Source: Hydractinia symbiolongicarpus (taxonomy: Eukaryota > Cnidaria > Hydrozoa > Anthoathecata > Hydractiniidae). Taken from it: a stretch of 64,000 nt of DNA. The stretch's first letter is position 1; each line of letters opens with the position of its first letter. Below the pieces are notes generated by a model. That model was not told where the DNA came from. It did no database searches and saw nothing but the letters and a program-made list of their open reading frames with translations. Of the stretch, positions 38,709 through 51,534 are shown one piece after another. The stretch is from the NCBI RefSeq assembly GCF_029227915.1, contig NC_079882.1:23193001-23257000 (forward strand). The letters run 5' to 3'. The position numbers and the translations under genes were made by a program.

Positions 38709-40747
38709 AGCCTCTTATAAACGTGTATCTTATATATAAAAAAAGAATAATAATACAATCTTGGCAGATGATCGCTAATATCTGAAAAAAAATATTGAAA
38801 TTTTTGTAGATTTTTCGCTGCGTACGTTTTCGTTAAAAAATGTTTGTTTGTTTTGTTTTGAATAATTTTTGTGACTAACTATATGTTTTTTTTCCTGTCT
38901 AATTTGGACGGCGTCTTAACTTTGGAAACAATTGACAATGGATAATGGCAAATTATTTTTCTTTGAAACTTCGAGGTTTATATTAACATCGCCCAGACGA
39001 AGTCCCCTTCGACAAATTGAATTGACTGGGATTGACTGTTCATATTTTTTGAATTTTCCTGATTTTTTCTTATATTGTTGTTATAGGCCTATTTTGACTG
39101 TAATTGTAAGAAATTGTAGGAAGTAAGTATTTTTTGCTGCTGTGGAGATTTATAATTGAGTTTATGAAAATCGAGTTAGAGCAAAAAAATAACCACAAAC
39201 TAACTTGAGAGAGAGCATGAAAACAGAATGAAGGATTCTATTTAACAACCCTTGTTCGATCTTACTTGATGGCAAAAATTTAGGCTCAAGTTGTTCTTAG
39301 TTATGAAAACGAGAATTTGAACTTGAAGTTGTTCCTAATTTGTTCTTGGCTTGCGTTCTTATAAAATTGTTCTTATAAAAAAGGTGTATTTGGCAACAAA
39401 ACGACAGTTACAGAGGATGACAGCCTGGATGAGACTATGAAAAATCCATCATAATACTATTGATAATTAGTCTTTCAAACAATAATAATGTCTTATTCCT
39501 TAAACCACAAAATTGGTCTGTGGAATTTTTATGATGGAAATTACGAAACACGTGCTGCTATACAAAGTCGCTAAACTTAATGACCTCCTTCTTTTATATT
39601 TTCGTCAAGGATGTATCGTGATGACGTTATGAGTCGTGATGTTATAGGAAAAACCTTTTATAAGTCATGGTATTTTTTTGAGAAAAAAGGCTTCGTCAGC
39701 AGCTTTTGTTGATCTTTTTCCTTTGAGTTGGAAATTTTGTTTAAGCATTGGTTTGGCAATATAATTCTTAAAAGGTTTAAATGTGGATCAAGGAAATGAA
39801 AATACACTTTTCTAATACAACTTCGCTTTAAAATTATTTTTTCAATCTTAGGTGGCGATTTTAACCTCAAAAAGTACAGAAAATAGGAAAGTGCGTCTAA
39901 TTGATCATGTGATGTCTTGCGAGAAAATACGTTAAATATATATTTTTTGGTCTTTCCTGTATTAAATTGATGGAACTACCGATAAATTTATTTTATTTTA
40001 TATTCTCTTTTCTTTTCGCCGTTATTTCTTGTTTTACTTGTCCTTGAGATTCTAAAGGATTTTCTAGGTTGCCGATAATTAGAAACGAACGTTATAAAAC
40101 AACGAATAAAGGAAATGGTTTAGAAACTTGCGTAATTAAGGAGACAACGCAAATGAATTCTTCGAATATAATTTCATCATCATCGCTTACAGCAACAAAA
40201 AACAAAACAAAAAAAACACATAAAGAATACCTTTTGAAAAAATATTAATTGTGTCCAGCAAAAAATTTTAATCTATTTTGCAGGTATTTTTAAAGCTTTG
40301 GAACCAGCTTTTAAAGCCGTTTTCCACTTAACGGCAATTTTTGAATTTACGAAAATATGGCGCGAAAAGCAAAAGGGACCAATTTCATTTCCCTTTTGCT
40401 AAAAAACTAAAGCTAGCATAAATCATACAGCCAAGTTATATACATAAAAACACTTCAATCTTGTTTCTAATGACAAGGTTAAAATTACAACAAAATTTAT
40501 GACCATACCAGCTAATTAACAATAGTTTATGTTCCGCATGACAAAAATTCCCTTTTGACGCAATTCTTCGTTCCGGTAATTTGAAAGCTACCAAAATATC
40601 TACTATGCTTTTCTTTGTTGCCTTTGTTGTGACGATTTCAGCAGTAGATTTAGTCGGTAATGAATTTTCTTTTTCTATAACAGGGTCAGCGGTGCTTCAT
40701 CTATGTAGCTACTTTTCGTTAACATCTTCTGTAGATGCCTGTACTAT
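38709..40747. other. Non-coding DNA
   Basis: AT-rich sequence with no gene I can support. A plus-strand frame at 40581-40844 starts with a hydrophobic stretch, but it overlaps the better supported minus-strand exon at 40748-40998. Confidence 0.4.
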
Positions 40748-40998
40748 TTACTGCTTCTTATTTCGCAGTCGTATTCGATATATTATACATTCATTATGGC
40801 AGATCAGTTTTGCTTGCAAACAAATTATTTTGTCTTTTAGGTAATGTTTATTAGACAATACAGTTAAACAGGCATCGTAATTGCCTTCACAGTCACTACG
40901 ACATCGAACATAACTTTTCTGTTGCATGGGAAGACCGTTTATTAATGGTGAAAAAAACAGAACGATGATAAATAACTCTCGTATGCATGTCTGATATC
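40748..40998 (-). CDS. Terminal exon of a secreted six-cysteine peptide
   Basis: The minus-strand exon starts after the acceptor TTTTCTTTCAG in phase 1 and ends in TAA. It encodes a hydrophobic leader-like stretch (RELFIIVLFFSPLINGLP) followed by six cysteines spaced C-x3-C-x6-C-x15-C-x6-C-x3-C and a basic tail (YRIRLRNKKQ). The spacing is mirror-symmetric and matches the peptide at 53164, suggesting a paralogue: two helices bridged by nested disulfides, similar in principle to alpha-hairpinins but with an extra pair. The start codon must lie in an upstream exon, since none precedes the leader in frame. No known family recognised; role (immune, venom-like or signalling) unknown. Confidence 0.55.
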
Positions 40999-42541
40999 CT
41001 GAAAGAAAATTTAAACACAATTTAGGGAATGTTTTCTTTCATACTCATAAAAATAATTTTTATGTTAGATTCCCTAGCCACAAAAGCTGTGAAAATTGAG
41101 AATATGTTGAGAATTATGCGGAAATTTTTCAAAAAATTTCATCTCAATACATCTAGATACCTAACTTTTGTATTTTATAGTCAATCACATTGACTGTGAG
41201 AGTATTTCCGTTGTTTGTCCTTCTAATAACATTAACCGGAAACCATGTAAAAATTCTGTACTTCCAAGTTAAAAACCATTCAAGAATAGATATAACCTGC
41301 TTGAAAAGACATGACCGTTCGCAATCCCGAGGCTTAAACCAAAAAGCCTCTTAAAAATACTGTGACCAAATAAAAATGATTTACCTTTTTTGCTCATTTT
41401 GTTGAAAATCTTCAGCTAACTTTTAAAACAACTTTATCCTAGGATGTTTGTTTTGTTTCTAAACTTACACTTTCTAATTTCCCATCACTAAAATACATTG
41501 AGAGCTATTATTAAAATTACTGTAAACATTTACCCCCTGATAATTACCAAAACAATTTAATAACAGGGGGAGATTTATTGAAATATTAATAACCCCCTGA
41601 AAATTATCAAAATGTCTCGCTAAATTACACTAGAAATTATCTAAAAACGGGGAACGAAATTTATTAGGAAAAAAGTAATTAACTGCTTGGTAATTGATAA
41701 TAAATTAATTTCTATAATCACAGTATCGTAGCTTTTAGCTTCACTATAATTTTACTCGCTTTTCCTACAAAAAGCAAAGTGCGAAAACATATTCAGAAAA
41801 AGACTGGGTACGAGTTTGTTTAAGAAATGAAGACGCAGTAGGCACAACTGTTTGTTTGATTAAATATTTGCTCCCTAACAGAATTTTAAACATACTTCCA
41901 AATATATGTCATATTATTAAATAAACTATTGAAATAAACAAAAAATAGAGACCAACACCTTATCACATATGATACCATATAAAATTAAATATTGGCTAGC
42001 CACCAAAAATTATGCGAACCATTTGTACCCATGGATAAAATTAATAAAACCAACGCAACAATGATTTTCTCAGCCTTTTTTTTAAGCAAACAAGTAACAC
42101 TAAATTTTGTAATAAAATTTTTGCAACCTTATTACCAAGGACTACTTTCTTGAAAAAAAAGCCTAGGACCTAGGTTGACATTGCATGTTTTACGTTTAAC
42201 ACAGCTATTCGTCATACATTTTTATTCACCCCTGTGACGTCATGAAGATTTGTACAAATAAATATCATGATTTTTTTTAAATTTGTATATATCATTTTTG
42301 TGGAGTTTTCTATAAACCGGTTTCTTATAAAACAAAAATTCAATAAATAAATAAATAAATAAATAAACTCACTATGAAACTTGACACAATAACTAATCAA
42401 AATGGAAAGACATCAAAACAAAAATGGTGACGTCATTATTTTTGCTAACGTCATTACTTTTTCAGACAATGGCTTTTTTATTGTTTTTTTTTTTTTACAG
42501 CATATAAATTTGTCATATTGAAGAAGAACTACTTTGCTCAA

Positions 42542-42646
42542 AGAATGCTTCACCCCGATCAGACCTCTGATGGGCGAGTATAATGCGTTAATGTGTCATT
42601 ATACTCGCCCGTCATGATCAGAGGTCTGATCGGGGTGAAGCATTCT
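42542..42646. repeat. Long near-perfect hairpin, about 44-bp arms
   Basis: Left arm 42542-42585 begins AGAATGCTTCACCCCGATCA; the right arm 42597-42646 is its reverse complement with 6 extra bases. The loop is 11 nt. It is far more GC-rich than its surroundings. Confidence 0.85.
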
Positions 42647-44679
42647 CTGTTGAGAATGACATACGGATGTGATATGATAAATACTCACCTGTATGTATAT
42701 AAATTTGTATCTGTATTTCTTATAGAGTATGCAAAACCCTACATTTGGTATAAAACTTTCTAATCCAAATAAAAAAATTAAAGTGATGAAGAGTTTCTAG
42801 CCTAAACTGGTAGGTGTGGTACAATTACGTGCAAGATGGTAAAAACAACAAAGGTGAATTAGATTACCCTTTATAAAAGAAACTCGCCCATACTATTATC
42901 CATTCTGCAAATTATCTGTATCAAGCTAGGAATGCACTCATAGGACGTAATCTTGACAGTCGGAAATATCTGATCTGATGCTATGATGCAAAAAAGTGTA
43001 CCCCTTTAATTACGTAACTACCTCTTGTTTACAGAGTTTCTAAAACCACAATGCTAATGAGTTTTACGACCTTGAAAAATTGCTTAAGATAGTTACAAAA
43101 TTCATAACTTTGCACGCTAGAAATATAGTAGGTAGAATCACAAACGGGTAAAATTTAGGTAATTAATTTAAATAATAAAATAATGAAATAATTATAATAA
43201 ACATTCAATGAACGCTTTAAAATTAAATAAATCTTGTCATGATTTAAAAAGTAATGTTTTTTAGACACGTTTTAGACATTTCTTAGGCACGTGTTCAAAC
43301 CACTAAGCCTGTTCTTTTTGTCCATGACTTCAATAAGATACTTCATGGACACAATGTTGACAGGAACAGAACAAATGAAGTCTGTCTTTGCTTCCTAAAC
43401 TTCTAAATCATTTTTTGTTTGTTCAGCCATGAAGCGCTTTTTGTACCTTTCTTCACTTATACAAAATACGCGTTTTTCTTTTTTTGTCACCAACAAAAAA
43501 TCTGTCTCATTTTGTTTACAACTTTATTGACTACAACAAAATGTCACTTAGATGATCAATGTTAGGACAGATGAGATTTGATCTCAGAATAGCGAACAAG
43601 CCATTTTTTGTTTACACGATTCTCACCGAAAGTACCACGCCCAATTCCTAATTTGAAGTCTGTGGGAACTAGACTGTTTATATTAAAAAAGCTATATTTA
43701 AACGGTTGGATAAGATATGATTTCATAATTGAAATTTTTGATGCCAATTAAGATTACCTTAACAAGGGTAAACAATTCCTTATTAGAAATTTTAGAGATG
43801 TTTGCATTCACCTTTTTTTCATCTGGCATTTTTTTTGGTATTTACAACAAAGGTTTTTTCAACATTTTATTGAGAATCATGCTATAAAATAATAGATAGA
43901 AAATATTAGATAGAAAATATTTGAGATTCTTATAACCATGATTGCAAGTCCTGGCTTTCACAACCTTCTTTGTTCACTCTTTCTTATCAATTTAATATAA
44001 AAAGCACGATGACGTAAATTTTGATATATTTTAAAACAACTGATGAGTTGGATCGTAGTAAGGACGTTACTATATAGCTATCCGCAGTAAACAATGTTGC
44101 CTACGTTACGTTTAATTAGACAGAAATTGAGAATAAAGGGGCGAGAAGACAGCATTCCAGAAGACATTAGCATTCCAACACTGATTGTGGTAACGTTATT
44201 GGTCTGACTTCACTTAGAAAAATATGGATAGCCATACACCAACCATTAATTGTTGTTGATGTAAGTGAATCTATATTTTTCAAAAACACTCCCCGTAAAT
44301 AAACGTTGTTACGTCGTGTACAAAAAAATCTTGATCCGTGCATTTAAATTTACATTTTTTTAAGAATTACAATTTAGTTCAGACTTTGCGATTGTCAGGT
44401 TTATTTGGGCCTCAGTTATCTTTTGTAATGAAATATTGCATTGTTTTAATGGGACTTCATTTTAAGGTTCCAACTGAGCAAATACGTTCAATGCAAGTGA
44501 CCATAAAGTCAATAAATACAAGAATTATATAGCGCACTTCTTTATTAAAATTGAATTGGAATCTTAAAATATTTCAGGACTAGTACAATATTATGACAAT
44601 ATATTGTCTGCCACCTGTGTCACAGAATTTACAAAAGTATCTTAAGGTAAAAAGAACCTGAGTACAAAGATAACCTCCC

Positions 44680-45112
44680 CCCCACTCATAGACACAAAAA
44701 GGCGGGTTTTTTACCGTCATTTTTTAAACACGGCCAAATAGGTGAAGTGGTCACTACTCTACGCACAGGCCAGGTAGAAATTTTGCTAGTGGCATTCTTT
44801 GCCGCGCCTTTAGAACGAAAAATTCCATATCGTGACCCACGAAGGTTGCGAAATTCAGGAAAAACTGTAGCACTGACATCAACAAAAATTGGCATGTTTC
44901 AAGAGTATAGATTTACCATCATAAAAAAATTTAAAAATATTATAAAATAAGCTAAGATTCGAAGTGCGTAGTGCACTCTGAACATTGACAAGGTGACTTT
45001 GACAAGTTCAAACTGCGCGACTCTGATATAGATACAACCAAAGTAAACACTTGTGTTAGCGAAATTCGAACTTAGCCGTCCTGTTTTATTAAATTTTATC
45101 CATGATTGCAGA
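44680..45112 (-). mobile_element. CTACAATCTTGG-family MITE, diverged
   Basis: From 45112 on the minus strand: CTGCAATCATGGATAAAATT, then GTCAATGTTCAGAGTGCACT and ATGCCAATTTTTGTTGATGTC, collinear with the copies at 22208 and 37260 but more diverged. Confidence 0.6.
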
Positions 45113-45734
45113 TGACGCAACAAAAAAAGGAGGGAAATTTGTTAACTTATCACTTAAATCTCGCCTAAGGGAGAGTGATCTATTAAAGTTAATTTTTAAC
45201 TATGACAGGCTCCTGGGTGATGGTAAGATCTTTTTTTGCCTCGCTCTAAGGGCAGACGTAATGCTAAGTGACAGGAAGGACTCTTGACATTTTTTAAATC
45301 AATTATGAAATTAAAAATGACACTTATTTTGTCGGTCTTTATTTTGTTAGCTCTAAGTTGCGTCATACCATAAAACTTTTCTTAATTAAGTCGACAAAGT
45401 TTGGACCCATCAGTTACAAAGTTTCTGTAGACATACACAATAAGAGTGGTTTCTTAATGCAAATCCAAGGGACCAGGGAAATTGGTTCCACTAAACGACA
45501 GTTTCACTTATCCGGGGTTCCACTTATCGAGAGTAGACTGTATTTGCACGCTAGAAATGAAGTAGTAGTAGTACTCAGTTTAAAGAATTCTCCAAAAGTT
45601 TTGCGGGCAGAAAATTTTCGCGATTTTGACTTTTCTCACAAGATTTCATATTTTGGAACATTCCAAATCAAAAAATCTAAAATTTGCGTTTTTCCGTAAT
45701 CTAGTGGGTACCAAACTTAGGATGAGAGGGCTTA

Positions 45735-46043
45735 ACAGGTCCGGTGTCGGTTTTCAAAGCCTGAAAGATGGAGATAGGGTAGCAGTAGCGCATTCGGCTT
45801 GTAATGATAAGGTTTTTAGGTTCGAGTCCCCACTCCGGCGCACTTTTAATGCAGTGTTGGCAATCCATTTGGTGTCATCACCGGCTTGTATGGCAGGCAA
45901 GCAAATTAGAGCAATGATATACGTATCTCTAGCGATAATGTAACATAGTTACAGTCGGAGGAAGAGCCAACCGTGAGGATGGAATCCCCAAGGACGTTAA
46001 AACTTCCTGTTACTTACTTACTTACTTACTTAGTTAGTTACTG
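45735..46043 (+). mobile_element. tRNA-derived SINE
   Basis: The head contains an A-box-like GGGTAGCAGTAGCG (about 45777) and a B box GGTTCGAGTCC (45819-45829) followed by CCACTCCGGCG, as in tRNA genes. An unrelated body of about 180 bp follows, with a 3' tail of (TTAC)n/(TTAG)n at 46010-46043. The 5' part of the tRNA is degraded, so it is not a working tRNA gene. Confidence 0.75.
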
Positions 46044-46673
46044 AAAGTATCCACCTACGCCATTTTTTAAAGAAAATTTTATTTCTGAACTCATATTTGG
46101 TGACTAAAGCTAAATCTTGAAAATTGTTGAATAAATCAGTACAGAGCACTAGTCACCACATTGCCATTTGCTATCTTGCTCTTGGGCTTGTTTATATATA
46201 AAATGGCTGTGTACCGAGTAATGAAGTAGCCTGTTATAAATGGATTGGTAATATGGCTTGATGGGGATGATAAATAGTTTGTGGATGTTTGCTAAATTAC
46301 CACTTTAATCCTGGACATAGGTTATAACAAAGGAAAACGAAGTTCCAAAGTTCGTAACCACAAGCAATCGAGAAAGCTGTTTCTATGTACGTAACTCGAG
46401 CTCTGAACTTGTAAGTTTGCTCGTCGTTGTTCACAGCAGACTTTGGACTTCCAATCTTTGGTTAATTGGTTAGATTTAAGTGCGTTATTTTTGGCTGACG
46501 GCACCACGCCCGGATTTAAACTTTTTTTAGATCTTTCCAGGTAGTCCAGTGGATTGTTTTGTAATGCGGATTAAAAAGTGTAACTAGGGCGTTTGTGACA
46601 TCAATGACTCTGCCTACACGTCAAATGTACAAATTTTGTACCATACCGGATGCAGAGTGCAGACCAACAGATA

Positions 46674-46752
46674 CAACCTTTTTTCCAGGGCTTTTTGTCT
46701 CTCTCGCCGTCCGATATGCTAAAAAAGACAACAGGTCCTGGAATCGAGGTTG
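46674..46752. mobile_element. CAACCTCGT-family MITE
   Basis: CAACCTTTTTTCCAGGGCTTTT ends mirrored by ACAGGTCCTGGAATCGAGGTTG, with an inner TTTTTGTC/AAAAAAGAC pairing. Confidence 0.65.
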
Positions 46753-47310
46753 CAAAAAATGCCGTTTGGTCGCTTCGAGAAAAGGCCAAAATACGGCCTT
46801 TTGTAAATATGTTATGCCTGGCATTGTAGACAAATATGCATTTTTTGTGACAGTGAATAATCACTGAATTAATGTTGCTTATAGTTCCATAATAGAGAAA
46901 GGAAGAAAAAAGGAAAGAAAGGCTTTTACATTATGTCAAACGAACACAAGCGGAACGGTACGTTAGGAATCATTACCATGTTTTGGTAACGAAGGGCTTT
47001 AAGCCTGGTTCACACAAGTGCAAACGCAAGCAACATACGAATGCGCAAAGTTAATTTTAGAAATCGGTTTTTGTGACTATGTTTGACGCAAACGCAAACG
47101 CGACATGTTCACACTTACCATGAAAACGCAAGAAAACACAAGCAAACATAATGCATAAAGAAGCGAGAGTCATATTTGGCTTATTTTATTATAAAAAGTT
47201 GCAGAGGAAAGGAGAAGAGAATACATGTAGTGATGTTAACCTTATGAAAAAGCATTGTGTTACCCTAAATTTAATTTGGTGTTCACAGTTGTGGTGTCCA
47301 ACATTTATAA

Positions 47311-47356
47311 GACCGTCTTAAATGACCATGCATGCGCATGGTCATTTAAGACGGTC
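47311..47356. repeat. Perfect 21-bp hairpin
   Basis: GACCGTCTTAAATGACCATG-C (47311-47331), loop ATGC, then the exact reverse complement (47336-47356). Confidence 0.85.
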
Positions 47357-48733
47357 ATTTTGAATAATCATCTTGAAACATCTGTTCAAAAGCTATCAAA
47401 AGTAAGTAAGTAAAGAAAACTAGAATATAACACACTGTATACACGCTATCGAAGGTAAACAAATCTGCAAAAAGCCACCTTAAAGACGCGTAATCACCTC
47501 ATTGGCAAATATTTTTGAGGTTTAAATCGACCACATGCTTGCAATATACATTTTCACTAAAATTTAATCAATGAGGGACAACCTGTGTAGCTGCATTTCC
47601 ATCGTAATGCCGTTTCTAAATGTATCAACAAAGTTCCGATTATAATAAAACAATCAAAGTTTATGTGTTATTCTCTATGAATTAAACATTTTAACTTACT
47701 CAAAGCCTTCTTTACAACACCCAGACCTCTTAATATTGTTTACGAAGACAGCTTCGCCTTCGCTTTTGCCTTACTTTTTGATAGTGGCCCTTTGTTGAAA
47801 CAGTTAGTCGCTTTCTTATGGAAAAAGTATTGTCTGTACATCTTGTTTTCAGAATTTTTTTAGTTTTTATTAACGACTGATTTAGATAGATAATGTTTTC
47901 TGTCAAAGAAAATTCAAATTACAAGGACTTGCATGGCTTTTTCATCGCCAAGATTGCACCTTTTTCCGGCAGCTTCGTTTAACTTAAACATTTGTTGAGT
48001 CGAAGTATGTTCCTCGGTTCCTTGGAGGTTCGAGTTACGGGGAGTTAACTGTAGTTTATTCTCAGGAGTTTATAATGCTGAATCGTTTCACATTTCTACG
48101 TTACCCTTCACGTTGAAGGGTTAGTAGCTAAGTTTTAGATTTTTCGCATCAGGCGCAGCTATGAGTTGGGAAATGCATATGCTGCAGAGAATATACAAAA
48201 TTATGCATTATTCAATAGGTATTATGTATAAGGGCTAAGGTTATTGTTTTTATGCGTGATAACCAGTTAATATGCATAATTCCCGAATTTGTCAGAATCC
48301 CCCGTAAATCAGTGGTTGTATTTTAGTTCGTAAATGATGTAAGTAAGTCAGTAAGTAAAAAACTTAATTACTGTGATATTTTTTGGCTTTACATGGTCAT
48401 TCTAAGGCATTTAGAGAGCTGCCAGAAATTTCTTTAGTTGCCTTTTAGTACACCACCACCTCCCCCCCCCCCCCCCCCCCTCGAAAAAAAATCGGATAAA
48501 AACGGATTTTCGGACAATTTTTGTAAAATCGGCAAATATGTTAAATAACTTTTATGTAGCTATCAGAAACTTCAAACAGAATTTAAAAATTCGTTGACGC
48601 TGACGCAAGCAAAAATTTATTTCTGCCATTTTGTTCCTTTTTTGACGTACTATAAATGTACCAAGTTTGATTCAATTTGAACAATCCTATGAAAAGTTAT
48701 TAAAGGGAGGCAAAATCCCCCCCCCCCCCCCCC

Positions 48734-49347
48734 GGTCATAATATGTTCAAAAAACCCCAGACCAAATAGGGTAAAACGGCTGCATTAATTACTGTACATC
48801 TAAGCGCTCTAAGTTTTCGGGCTACGTTTTACCTCACCGCAACACAAACTCAATTTAAGAACCAGGGTTAATTAAAGAACGCGTTAATGCTCAAAATTTT
48901 CAAATTTCAATCAGTTGAGATGGAGGAAGAGTGCTTACATTTCGTTGGGCTGCTCAATCCATCGTTTTTTTGTAATTATCAAGTCCACAAGAGTTACGAC
49001 TGTCCAACGGTAGGGCTATGTTAGCCCAATTTTTAACAGTCCTAACCCGTCGTCTGGGAGTTATTAAAAGTTTGAGTCAGCGAAATAAACATAATTTTTG
49101 TGACTTTTAAAGAACAAACTATAATTTTAACGCTGTGGAAATAAAATTATCGCTATACCCAGTGAATATTTTTAAAGCAAAAATAAAGAAACTTTGTCAC
49201 TGAAACAGAGGTAGAATTTTTGTAAATAGAACTTAAAAGAAGCAATAGAACAAATCAATGAATTTTTTTCTATTGCTGGAAACAAGACTTTATAATAATT
49301 GAGGCTTAACCCTGTTCAGTATCATTTTTTTCGAACATATTATGACC
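48734..49347. repeat. Possible transposon with 15-bp inverted ends next to poly-C
   Basis: GGTCATAATATGTTC at 48734-48748, directly after 17 C residues, and its reverse complement at 49333-49347. A related word, AAACCCCGGATCAAATAGGG, recurs at 49671 (compare 48751-48772). Confidence 0.4.
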
Positions 49348-50614
49348 AGTGTAACGAGGGTTTCCGCCGTCCCTACCCGCTTCCTTCATAACTTCCCAAA
49401 TGAAATCTTTTGCACAGATATAGTACGTCATAAGAGGAACAAAACAAGGGGCAATTTTGCCTATGCCAACGCTTTTCTTGTGACGCCATCAGATGTTGAA
49501 GTCCAAAATACAACAGTTTGCCAAATGTCCGATTACTTCAATTCTTAAAACGAGTTTTAACATTCTGTTTAAGGTCTCTCAAAACCAAAACTTAAAGTTA
49601 CCTAACGTGTTGACTGGTTTTTACATATTTCGCCTGACAAAATGCCAAAAATAGTCATAGTATATTTAGAAAACCCCGGATCAAATAGGGTTAATGATTT
49701 TATAGAAATTTGGATGTTGTTTGGAGTAATAGGTAAGGCTCTGGGAGGAATAATATTTAGAATAAAATTTAACAGGCAGCTAATAGTAAGAGATAATTAT
49801 TAAAACCTAGTGAGTATCATAAATATGTCGTAGCAAAAAAGAAAACTGGCAAAAAGCGGAATCTGCTCACACCCTCCTCCATCCAGGACTGAAAAGGGTT
49901 AAACTATTTTTTTTAGAAAGTGTGAATAAAAGTGCCAATACTTAAGACATTGTACACACATGTACATCATAAAAAATTCTGTTAAAAACCGAATAAATCC
50001 CTGATAATTATAGGTATTTGATATATGATAGGTATTTTCTTTCCTAACATTACTCAAAAGATTTATTCCTTTTAGGGTAACGACTGTTTGTTTTTCTAAA
50101 AAAAATCCCAGGACTGATGCTTTTTATTTCCAAACTCTAGAACAAATTCTTGCTAAGGTGTAAACAGAACACAAGACTGATTGACGCTGCGCCTATTGTT
50201 CAGTCTTTACGAAACCATATAAACGACTGTGTTTCACAGGATCGTTTTTCGTCCAATATAAACTTGCGAAACATTTTGTAGTGTCTGGTAACGGATTGTG
50301 TTTTCCTCGTTTACATTTGCTGCCGTGTTGAGTTCTTAAGCGGGTCAAAAATTTTTGGCTGATTTGTGACTACATCATGGTTATATGGGTATCAGCGATA
50401 TGCTTGTATCTAGAGATCGCTGTAGGTATCTGCACACAGAAATCTGAAATATCGAGCCCAATGCTTATTTTGTCTTGACGTTACCTCAAATTTTAATACT
50501 ACTTCCAAAACAAAAATGGTTTGTTTTTACTTCTAGACTGCTATGTAATTACTAATTTCATTTTAGTTAAACAGATAGCGCACGCAATTAATTACAAAAT
50601 TTGATCCTTTTATT

Positions 50615-51064
50615 TTAATTAAAAAATAAAGAGTATTTGTAAACATGGCTTTCCTTTCTTGCTTTTCTCAACGATGGAAAAAACCTTTTAGTGGGTGTCT
50701 TTGTTGTAAAATTGACAGTTTTGGTGAAATTGAAACACCCAAACTGGTACAAAAACAATCTAACTAAATGACCAACCATAAGGTTGCTAAATGACAGGTG
50801 TTGCACAACACTTGTGATCTGTAAGGTTGTGTACGACAATATTAGATTAAACCGGATATTATATTTTGGAGTATATTCAGTACGGAAAACTAATAATCCT
50901 TCTGTTTTTGAATTCATGCTAGTCTTCACTTCGACGTAACAAAATAAACCCGCGATTACCGCGGATAAAAAGAACTTATGGATGAGGTACAAAAGCACTC
51001 TGTTGTTTTTATAAAAATCAGTGAAATTGTTTTCGAATTTCTTCATAAAAGGCAACTGGAGAAT
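50615..51064 (-). CDS. Putative exon, unknown protein with one membrane segment
   Basis: The minus-strand frame of 146 codons follows an acceptor-like TTCTCCAG and ends at 50615. Its first part has mixed, gene-like codon use and one hydrophobic segment (VLLYLIHKFFLSAVIAGLFCYV). The rest is basic and low complexity. No domain recognised. A frame this long is uncommon by chance in such AT-rich DNA, but no partner exon was found, so it may be a decayed gene or chance. Confidence 0.25.
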   Translation of the reverse strand: MLQLPFMKKFENNFTDFYKNNRVLLYLIHKFFLSAVIAGLFCYVEVKTSMNSKTEGLLVFRTEYTPKYNIRFNLILSYTTLQITSVVQHLSFSNLMVGHLVRLFLYQFGCFNFTKTVNFTTKTPTKRFFPSLRKARKESHVYKYSLFFN

Positions 51065-51534
51065 TTAAAAAGCGCATTCAAATGGTAAAGGTACTTAAAA
51101 AACACAACTTAAATCTATAGCGTCCAGAGGCTACAATAGTACTTACTGACAGTAAATATATATGGACGGTTCATCGTTTCAGAAACATTCCGATACACGA
51201 TTTTGTTTTATAAACAAGTTGTTTATAAGCAACTGAACTAGATTTGGAAAATAATTAAGCTACTTTAGTTCTGCACAAATATAAAGGACAAGTAACACAA
51301 AAAATTTACTTGTTGTGAAAATAGAAAGAGACACGCTTTCAAAACAGAATAAATAGAATTCCAAGAAACAAAAACTACAATAATTTCTTTGTTGCACATT
51401 TTAGTTTATTTACAAGAACTTTGTTTAACTAAACACACAAAAAATAGTTGAGTAAAATCAAGCAACCACCAAGCAAAGATATTGACTAAAAAATAAGGAA
51501 CTTGAGATTTGACCAAAATCCTACTTTGCTTTAG

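Larger units (their letters stand above)
40999..45734. other. Non-coding DNA with hairpins and MITEs
   Basis: AT-rich. Holds a doubtful CAACCTT...AGGTTG pair at 42123-42177, an (AAAT)n run at ~42340-42365, the long hairpin at 42542 and a MITE at 44680. The start exon of the minus-strand cysteine-rich gene should be here. No other gene supported. Confidence 0.45.
46753..50614. other. Non-coding DNA with hairpin and poly-C tracts
   Basis: Contains the perfect hairpin at 47311-47356, poly-C runs at 48462-48480 and 48717-48733, and a 15-bp inverted repeat pair at 48734/49347. No gene supported. Confidence 0.45.

Noticed and set aside
42123-42177. Another CAACCTCGT MITE
   Set aside because: Only GCAACCTT and CTAGGTTG remain; too diverged to count firmly.
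45777-45835. tRNA gene candidate
   Set aside because: B box is good but the 5' half cannot form acceptor and D stems; better explained as a SINE head.
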